From: Chelativorans intermedius | GTDB taxonomy: Bacteria; Pseudomonadota; Alphaproteobacteria; Rhizobiales; Rhizobiaceae | Reading direction: 5' to 3' | DNA length: 64,000 bases | NCBI RefSeq assembly: GCF_025398255.1 | Contig: NZ_JAODNW010000023.1 | Location: forward strand, 1 to 64,000 | In this document: piece by piece, positions 59,356-64,000 of the stretch | Layout of the letters: the number at the start of each line of letters is the position of its first letter | How positions within the stretch are numbered: the first letter of the stretch is position 1 | Made by a program: the position numbers and the translations under genes | The notes under the pieces: generated by a model | What the model saw: the letters and a program-made list of their open reading frames with translations, nothing else | Told to the model about the DNA's origin: nothing | Database searches by the model: none

Positions 59356-59428
59356 TCATCCCGGTGCGGCGAATCGTTTTCGCATGTGGTCCACGAAGGC
59401 GCGGACGCTTTCCTGCGCATCGAGGAGA
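59356..59428 (-). pseudogene. Remnant: C-terminal tail of a LysR-type regulator
   Basis: On the minus strand LDAQESVRAFVDHMRKRFAA, then PG and a TGA stop at 59356-59358, reads like the last turn of a LysR effector domain, which typically ends with an AFVDHM-like helix. No upstream part is in frame. It is about 22 codons long, so only a tail remains. Confidence 0.5.
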
Positions 59429-59433
59429 TGAAC

Positions 59434-59563
59434 ATGCCATTCGACCGACGCGCCGTCCTTTCAGGCGCCGGCAGAATCGCCGCTCGACGTCAATACCTTA
59501 CCCCTGGAACTGAACGGCAATCTCATCCTGATCGACACCGGCACGCGCGATCTCCTGGGCTGA
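59434..59563 (+). pseudogene. Remnant of an MBL-fold hydrolase gene
   Basis: ATG 59434 follows GAGGAG and begins MPFDRRAVLSGAGR, like a twin-arginine leader. A different frame then reads SPLDVNTLPLELNGNLILID followed by TG and a stop (59561-59563), which resembles the VNAFLVNTG...LVDTG strand of metallo-beta-lactamase-fold proteins. The two pieces are out of frame, and the HxHxDH metal site is gone. A decayed, internally deleted gene is the simplest reading. Confidence 0.5.
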
Positions 59564-59578
59564 GCCGGCTGCCGGCGA

Positions 59579-60409
59579 TCAGGACAGGCCGAGGGCGCGG
59601 CATATGGCCTGCCAGCTCGCCGCGTCGGACGCGAGCAGCAGCCGCCCCTCAGTCATCGAAGGGCGATAGGGCGTGCCAGGCAGCACGGCGGCATGACCGC
59701 CCGCCTCGCGATGGATGAGATGGCCGGCCAGATGGTCCCACGGCATGAGCTGCGCGTTGAGCAGGAAATCCGCGCTGCCCTGCGCCAGAAGCCGGTACTC
59801 GTAGGCCGAGCAGCGATAGTTCGTCACCCTCTGAAACGCCGGCAGCCGGGGCGCAAGGGCTGCCTGTTCCTCGGCGGGAAGCTGGGGCAGGCCGACAATG
59901 CCCGACATGCCGCCCACGGGACGCGGCGGCGCGACACGCAACGGGCGGCGCTGGCCATCGGGAGCGGCAAGCCATGCCCCGCCGCCTGCCCGCGCGAAGA
60001 CGAATTCGCCGGTGAGCGGATAGTGGATGATGCCGGCCACCGTCCGCTCCTCCGCCACCAGCGCCACCATCATGCCGAACAGCGGCAGGCCATGGGCGAA
60101 GTTCCAGGTGCCGTCGACCGGATCGATGACAATGGAAAGCGCGGCCCTGCCGAGTTGCCGCAGCCGCTGCGGCTCGGCCGACACGGCTTCTTCGCCGATC
60201 ACCAGCGCGCCGGGAAAACGGCGGGCGAGTGCAGCAGTCAGCATGCGCTCGGCCCCCAGATCGGCCTCTGTCACCAGGTCCTCGGCCCCCGCCTTGCTGC
60301 GCACCTCGCCGCTTTCGAGCCGCTGGAAACGGGGCATCACCTCCTGCAGCGCGGCCAGGCGCATATCCGCCATCACCGCTTCCAGATCGGCATCGCAAAT
60401 GCTGTTCAA
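59579..60409 (-). CDS. Inositol monophosphatase-family protein
   Basis: The 276-residue protein has the family motifs EDLVTEADLGAE, GEEAVS, the IDPVDGTWNFAHGLPLFGMM metal-binding block and a late WDHLAGHLIHREAGG. It could act on inositol-, glycerol-derived or other sugar phosphates. It is the last gene of the ugp/GDPD operon, overlapping the GDPD gene by 4 bases. Confidence 0.9.
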   Translation of the reverse strand: MNSICDADLEAVMADMRLAALQEVMPRFQRLESGEVRSKAGAEDLVTEADLGAERMLTAALARRFPGALVIGEEAVSAEPQRLRQLGRAALSIVIDPVDGTWNFAHGLPLFGMMVALVAEERTVAGIIHYPLTGEFVFARAGGGAWLAAPDGQRRPLRVAPPRPVGGMSGIVGLPQLPAEEQAALAPRLPAFQRVTNYRCSAYEYRLLAQGSADFLLNAQLMPWDHLAGHLIHREAGGHAAVLPGTPYRPSMTEGRLLLASDAASWQAICRALGLS

Positions 60410-61239
60410 CGGCCCGTTTCCTCAAGATAGGACTGCAGCGCCTGCGGCTCGTCCGTCTGTATGACGCTGACGCCCGCCTCGACAAGCCGGCCCCAGACAC
60501 CATCGGGATTGGCCAGTGCAGCACGATCGCTCAAACCGCAAGACGCCACGGGGTCGAGCGTGTTGACCCAGATCGCGGTGCCGGCATCGGCCAAGCGCTG
60601 CCGGTGCTCCGCCATGGATTCGAGCCTGTCGAAACTTGCCTCGCACATGAAGGGGCGCATGGTTTTCAGAAGGTCGGCCAGCGCAGCGCCGTTGCCGCCA
60701 GTAAAGCGCGCCATGGGCATGAAGGCAATGCCGCGCAGATCGCCCGGGCAGGCCAGCCATTGCCGCGCCTCGGGCGTGTCCACCGGCGCCTTGACATCCA
60801 CCTGCCCCGCCATGCCCATATCCGCCACCTCGGCGACGAGGCGCGGCATCAGCGCGCGGTCCTTCAGGTCGAGGTCGAGGAAGATGCGCCCGCGCGCCAC
60901 CTCCAGCGCCTCGCGAAGCGTGGGAATGGCATGCGCCGTCACAGCCCTGCCCGACCCGCCATCACCCTCGCGCAGCCGCATCCGCCTGAGCTCGGCCAGG
61001 CTCAACCGCCCGGCCCTTTCGGCCCGGCCCGCCATACGCTCCAACGTATCGTCATGCAGCAGGAACAGATGCCCATCAGCGCTCTGCCGGATGTCGATCT
61101 CGACGATGTGGTAGCCCGCGGCGATGGCCGCCTCTATGGCCGCCAGGCTGTTCTCGGGTGCGCAGTGCCAGGCGCCGCGATGCGCCGCAATCGCACAGCC
61201 GCGGCGGGGGTCGGCGATGAAATCGGCGTAGTCAGACAT
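60406..61239 (-). CDS. Glycerophosphodiester phosphodiesterase
   Basis: This enzyme cuts glycerophosphodiesters to glycerol-3-phosphate and an alcohol. The 277-residue product has the family start [20 protein letters not shown] and [20 protein letters not shown], with the general-acid/base histidines. No signal peptide, so it acts in the cytoplasm on imported diesters. The start at 61239 (MSDYADF) overlaps the ugpC gene by 8 bases. Confidence 0.9.
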   Translation of the reverse strand: MSDYADFIADPRRGCAIAAHRGAWHCAPENSLAAIEAAIAAGYHIVEIDIRQSADGHLFLLHDDTLERMAGRAERAGRLSLAELRRMRLREGDGGSGRAVTAHAIPTLREALEVARGRIFLDLDLKDRALMPRLVAEVADMGMAGQVDVKAPVDTPEARQWLACPGDLRGIAFMPMARFTGGNGAALADLLKTMRPFMCEASFDRLESMAEHRQRLADAGTAIWVNTLDPVASCGLSDRAALANPDGVWGRLVEAGVSVIQTDEPQALQSYLEETGR

Positions 61240-62335
61240 ATGCTTCCTGCGCTGCCGGCTGCGCCTGCGCGAAGGCATCGCGGATCACCCGTCCGTTCTC
61301 CGCGTCGAACAGGTGGAGACGATGATGCGGCAGACAGACGAAGAGCCGGGCGCTCTCCTCCAGCGTATAGCCGAAGGGCGTGGCGAGGCGAAGCTCGGTG
61401 CCGCCGTCGAAGCGCACGGTGACGATGTTGTGCGAGCCCAGATCCTCGCGATGAACCAGCGAGACGGGAATACCCTCCGGCAGTGGCGCGGTGGCCAGCG
61501 TGACGTCCTCCGGCCGGATGCCGAGGCGAAAGGCACCCAACCTGTCGGAACGGGCAACGATGGGGCCATCCGGCAGCCGCAGGCCGGTGCCGTTGCCGGT
61601 GACCGGCAGGATGTTCATGGGCGGGGCGCCGATGAACTGGGCCACGAAGACGGAGGCCGGCCGATGATACACCTCCCTCGGGGTGCCGATCTGCTCCACG
61701 CGGCCGCCATTGAGCACCACCACCCGGTCGGCCAGCGTCATGGCTTCGAGCTGGTCATGGGTAACATAGATGGAGGTCGTGCCGAGCCTCTTCTGCAATT
61801 GCTTGATCTCGCTGCGCATCTCGATGCGCAGCTTGGCATCGAGATTGGAAAGCGGCTCGTCGAATAGGAAGCAGGCCGGTTCGCGCACGATGGCGCGGCC
61901 CATGGCAACGCGCTGGCGCTGGCCGCCGGAGAGCTGGCGCGGCTTGCGCTCCAGATAGTCGCCCAGATGCAGGATGCCGGCGGCCTCCGCGACGCGGCGC
62001 GCGATCTCTGCCCTGTCCATGCCGCGATTCTTGAGCCCGTAGGCCATGTTCTGGCGCACCGACATGTGCGGGTAGAGCGCATAGTTCTGAAACACCATGG
62101 CGATGTCGCGGTCGGCCGGGTCCACCTCGTTGACGATCCGCTCGCCGATGGCGATCGCGCCCTCGGTCACGGTCTCCAGCCCCGCCACCATGCGCAGGAG
62201 GGTGGACTTGCCGCAGCCCGAAGGCCCCACGAGCACGATGAACTCGCCATCGGCAATGTCGATGGACACGCGGTCCACGGCGCGCACGCCGCCGGCATAG
62301 ACCTTGCTTATTTCCTCTATTCTTACGGAAGCCAT
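61232..62335 (-). CDS. ugpC: ABC importer ATPase, UgpC-like
   Basis: The 367-residue ATPase has Walker [12 protein letters not shown], signature [14 protein letters not shown], Walker [12 protein letters not shown] and a C-terminal TOBE/MalK-like regulatory domain (about residues 240-367). This layout is that of MalK/UgpC ATPases for sugar or glycerol-3-phosphate. The neighbouring GDPD gene favours UgpC. Confidence 0.85.
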   Translation of the reverse strand: MASVRIEEISKVYAGGVRAVDRVSIDIADGEFIVLVGPSGCGKSTLLRMVAGLETVTEGAIAIGERIVNEVDPADRDIAMVFQNYALYPHMSVRQNMAYGLKNRGMDRAEIARRVAEAAGILHLGDYLERKPRQLSGGQRQRVAMGRAIVREPACFLFDEPLSNLDAKLRIEMRSEIKQLQKRLGTTSIYVTHDQLEAMTLADRVVVLNGGRVEQIGTPREVYHRPASVFVAQFIGAPPMNILPVTGNGTGLRLPDGPIVARSDRLGAFRLGIRPEDVTLATAPLPEGIPVSLVHREDLGSHNIVTVRFDGGTELRLATPFGYTLEESARLFVCLPHHRLHLFDAENGRVIRDAFAQAQPAAQEAYV

Positions 62336-62345
62336 GGCGTCGTTC

Positions 62346-63257
62346 CTATTTGTCGCTTTCGGTCAGGCCCTTGATGAACCAGCTCTGAAACACCACCACG
62401 ATGACGACGGGCGGCACCATGGCGAGGATGGCGAGCGCCATTGCCTCTCCATATTCGGGGATGTTGGAGCCCACCCACACCTGCAGGATCTGCTTGATGC
62501 CGCGTACCAGGGTGAAGAAGCTCTCGTCGGTGGTGATCAGCGTCGGCCAGAGATACTGGTTCCAGCCGTAGACGAACATGATGATGAAGATTGCCGCGAT
62601 CATGGTGCGCGACAGCGGCACCAGAATGTCGATGAAGAACTTGACCGGCCCTGCCCCGTCGATGCGCGCCGCCTCCAGCAGCTCGTCGGGCACCGACTTG
62701 AAGAACTGGCGGAAGAAGAAGGTTCCCGTCGCGGAAGCGACCAGCGGCACGATGAGCCCAGTATAGGTGTTGGTGAGCCCCATCGAATGCACGATCTCGT
62801 AGGAAGGCAGGATGCGCACTTCGAGCGGCAGCAGAAGGGTGACGAAGATGGCCCAGAAGGCAAAGGTGGCGAAGGGGAACCGGAAATAGACGATCGCATA
62901 GGCGGCCATCATGGAGATGACGATCTTGCCGATGGCGAAGCCGAAACCGAGAATGAGCGAGTTGACGGCCATGGTGAGCCCGTTGACCTCGCCGGTAAAG
63001 CCCGTGCCCTCCAGAAGCACCTTGCGATAGGTCTCGGAGAAGGCGCCGCCGGGCAGGAACTGCAGGCCCTCGCGGTGGATTGTCACCGCGTCATGGGTGG
63101 AGGTGATGAAGGCGAGCAGCACCGGAACGATCATCAGCGCCGAGCCGGCAATGAGGATCAGATGGTTCATCACCGCCCGCCACCGGATGCGGCGCGCCGC
63201 AGGCGCCGCAAGAGGTGCTGCCATGGCGTCGGCGCCCTGTGTCTGGCTGAGGCTCAT
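62346..63257 (-). CDS. ugpE: ABC importer permease, UgpE-like
   Basis: The 303-residue permease has about six helices and the coupling EAA loop ([20 protein letters not shown]). The region [20 protein letters not shown] and [13 protein letters not shown] matches UgpE. The start at 63257 ([10 protein letters not shown]) follows GGGAGGG. It lies ten bases from ugpC and eleven from ugpA. Confidence 0.88.
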   Translation of the reverse strand: MSLSQTQGADAMAAPLAAPAARRIRWRAVMNHLILIAGSALMIVPVLLAFITSTHDAVTIHREGLQFLPGGAFSETYRKVLLEGTGFTGEVNGLTMAVNSLILGFGFAIGKIVISMMAAYAIVYFRFPFATFAFWAIFVTLLLPLEVRILPSYEIVHSMGLTNTYTGLIVPLVASATGTFFFRQFFKSVPDELLEAARIDGAGPVKFFIDILVPLSRTMIAAIFIIMFVYGWNQYLWPTLITTDESFFTLVRGIKQILQVWVGSNIPEYGEAMALAILAMVPPVVIVVVFQSWFIKGLTESDK

Positions 63258-63268
63258 GCCACCCTCCC

Positions 63269-64000
63269 TCACGTGTAGTGGACCCGCCGCTCGATCAGCC
63301 GGAACTGAACGACGGTCAGGATGAAGACGAGCACCATCAGGATCACCGACTGGGCCGACGAGCCGCCGAGATCGTTGCCGCGAAAGCCGTCGAGGAAGAC
63401 TTTGTAGACGAGCGTCACCGGGTTGTTGGCCGGCTCGTTCTTGGTCATCAGGTCGATGACGCCGAAGGTGTCGAACAGCGCATAGGTGATGTTGATGATG
63501 AGCAGGAAGAAACCGGTGGGCGCCAGCAACGGAAAGGTGACGGTCCAGAAACGGCGCAGACCCGACTTGCAGTCGATCACCGCTGCCTCGCGCACCGAGT
63601 GGGGGATGCCCTGCAGGCCGGAAAGGAAGAAGATGAAGTTGACCGGGATCTGCTTCCACACCGAGACGACGACCATGGCGAAGGCCGTGTCCCAATAGTT
63701 CACACCGACGCGCATCTGCCAGCCGAACCAGGCGGCCACATCCACCAGCGGGCCGACATGCTGATCGAAGAGGAGGATGCCGAGAAGGCCGGCGACCGGC
63801 GGCGCCACGGCATAAACCCACATCAGGAGCGTGCGGTAGGTCTTGGCCCCGCGCAGGATTTCATCTGCCTTCACGGCGAGCACCAGCGCAATCGCCAGCG
63901 AAAAGAAGGTGACGAGCAGGGTGAACCACACGGTGAAACGCGCCACCCGCTGATACTCCGCCTGCGTCAGCGCGGCGGCATAATTGTCGAGGCCGACGAA
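63269..64000 (-). CDS. ugpA: ABC importer permease, UgpA-like, partial
   Basis: The frame is open to the window end (its 5' part is missing); 244 codons are present. It has about five helices, the coupling loop SVREAAVIDCKSGLRRFWTV, and the text LRGAKTYRTLLMWVYAVAPP matches the first permease of the ugp operon. The product would pair with UgpE. Together with UgpC and a binding protein (not in this window) it should import glycerol-3-phosphate or glycerophosphodiesters. Confidence 0.88.
   Translation of the reverse strand, partial: FVGLDNYAAALTQAEYQRVARFTVWFTLLVTFFSLAIALVLAVKADEILRGAKTYRTLLMWVYAVAPPVAGLLGILLFDQHVGPLVDVAAWFGWQMRVGVNYWDTAFAMVVVSVWKQIPVNFIFFLSGLQGIPHSVREAAVIDCKSGLRRFWTVTFPLLAPTGFFLLIINITYALFDTFGVIDLMTKNEPANNPVTLVYKVFLDGFRGNDLGGSSAQSVILMVLVFILTVVQFRLIERRVHYT

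Overview
The window is about 64 kb of high-G+C (by eye about 65%) chromosomal DNA from an alphaproteobacterium, most probably a member of the Hyphomicrobiales (Rhizobiales) near the Phyllobacteriaceae. Evidence: a CtrA-ChpT-SciP cell-cycle set with GANTC clusters, a fused trpE(G) gene behind a 14-codon trpL attenuator, choXWV, DUF6665, DUF1153, DUF1134 and DUF2333 proteins, and a RIME-like intergenic palindrome. I see no CRISPR array, rRNA, prophage or intact insertion sequence. Most of the window is ordinary core chromosome.

Layout. 1-5.6 kb: petABC (cytochrome bc1), DUF6665 protein, hemF and small conserved genes. 5.6-10.9 kb: a LysR regulator with a small divergent gene, two fused-type ABC exporters in tandem and a short basic protein. 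11.1-14.3 kb: trmL, then cca, a Nudix hydrolase and a DUF1285 protein in an overlapping minus-strand operon. 14.4-21.2 kb: a divergent MoxR-DUF58-DUF4159-membrane protein operon. 21.2-27.7 kb: GNAT, glutathionyl-hydroquinone reductase-like, Nudix, metallophosphoesterase, a membrane protein, and leuA coupled to an alpha/beta hydrolase. 28.1-34.1 kb: an accessory-looking run of small genes divergent from an HxlR regulator (two RibD/DHFR-like proteins, a chimeric NTF2/hydrolase, DUF899, a serine hydrolase, GFA, a membrane protein, YciI). 34.1-38.2 kb: cation efflux, trpE(G) with its attenuator, and PAP2. 38.3-43.2 kb: site-2 protease, Rnk-like factor and the choline importer choXWV.

43.9-46.2 kb: a DUF2333 protein, then two AT-richer overlapping genes, the second HEPN-like; this is the best candidate for an undescribed system. 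46.3-52.4 kb: fhs, SDR, HugZ-like protein, SpoU methyltransferase, coiled-coil membrane protein and DUF1134 protein. 52.7-56.6 kb: the cell-cycle block of chpT, a single-domain receiver, ctrA, a FliJ-like gene, a LysE exporter and sciP. 56.8-59.2 kb: mnmA, a Gfo/Idh/MocA oxidoreductase and tRNA-Met(CAT). 59.2-59.6 kb: a scar with a short repeat plus remnants of a LysR gene and an MBL-fold gene. 59.6-64 kb: inositol-phosphatase-like gene, glycerophosphodiesterase and ugpC-ugpE-ugpA (cut by the window edge), together a glycerol-3-phosphate/glycerophosphodiester uptake operon.

How genes work together. The cell-cycle block encodes the phosphotransferase (ChpT), the master regulator (CtrA) and its antagonist (SciP), with CtrA-box-like and GANTC motifs in several of their promoters. 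The trp region appears to sense tryptophan by leader-peptide translation. The MoxR operon probably assembles an envelope complex. The ugp/GDPD genes form a phosphate-scavenging unit. All functions are read from sequence motifs and family recall; no searches were run.
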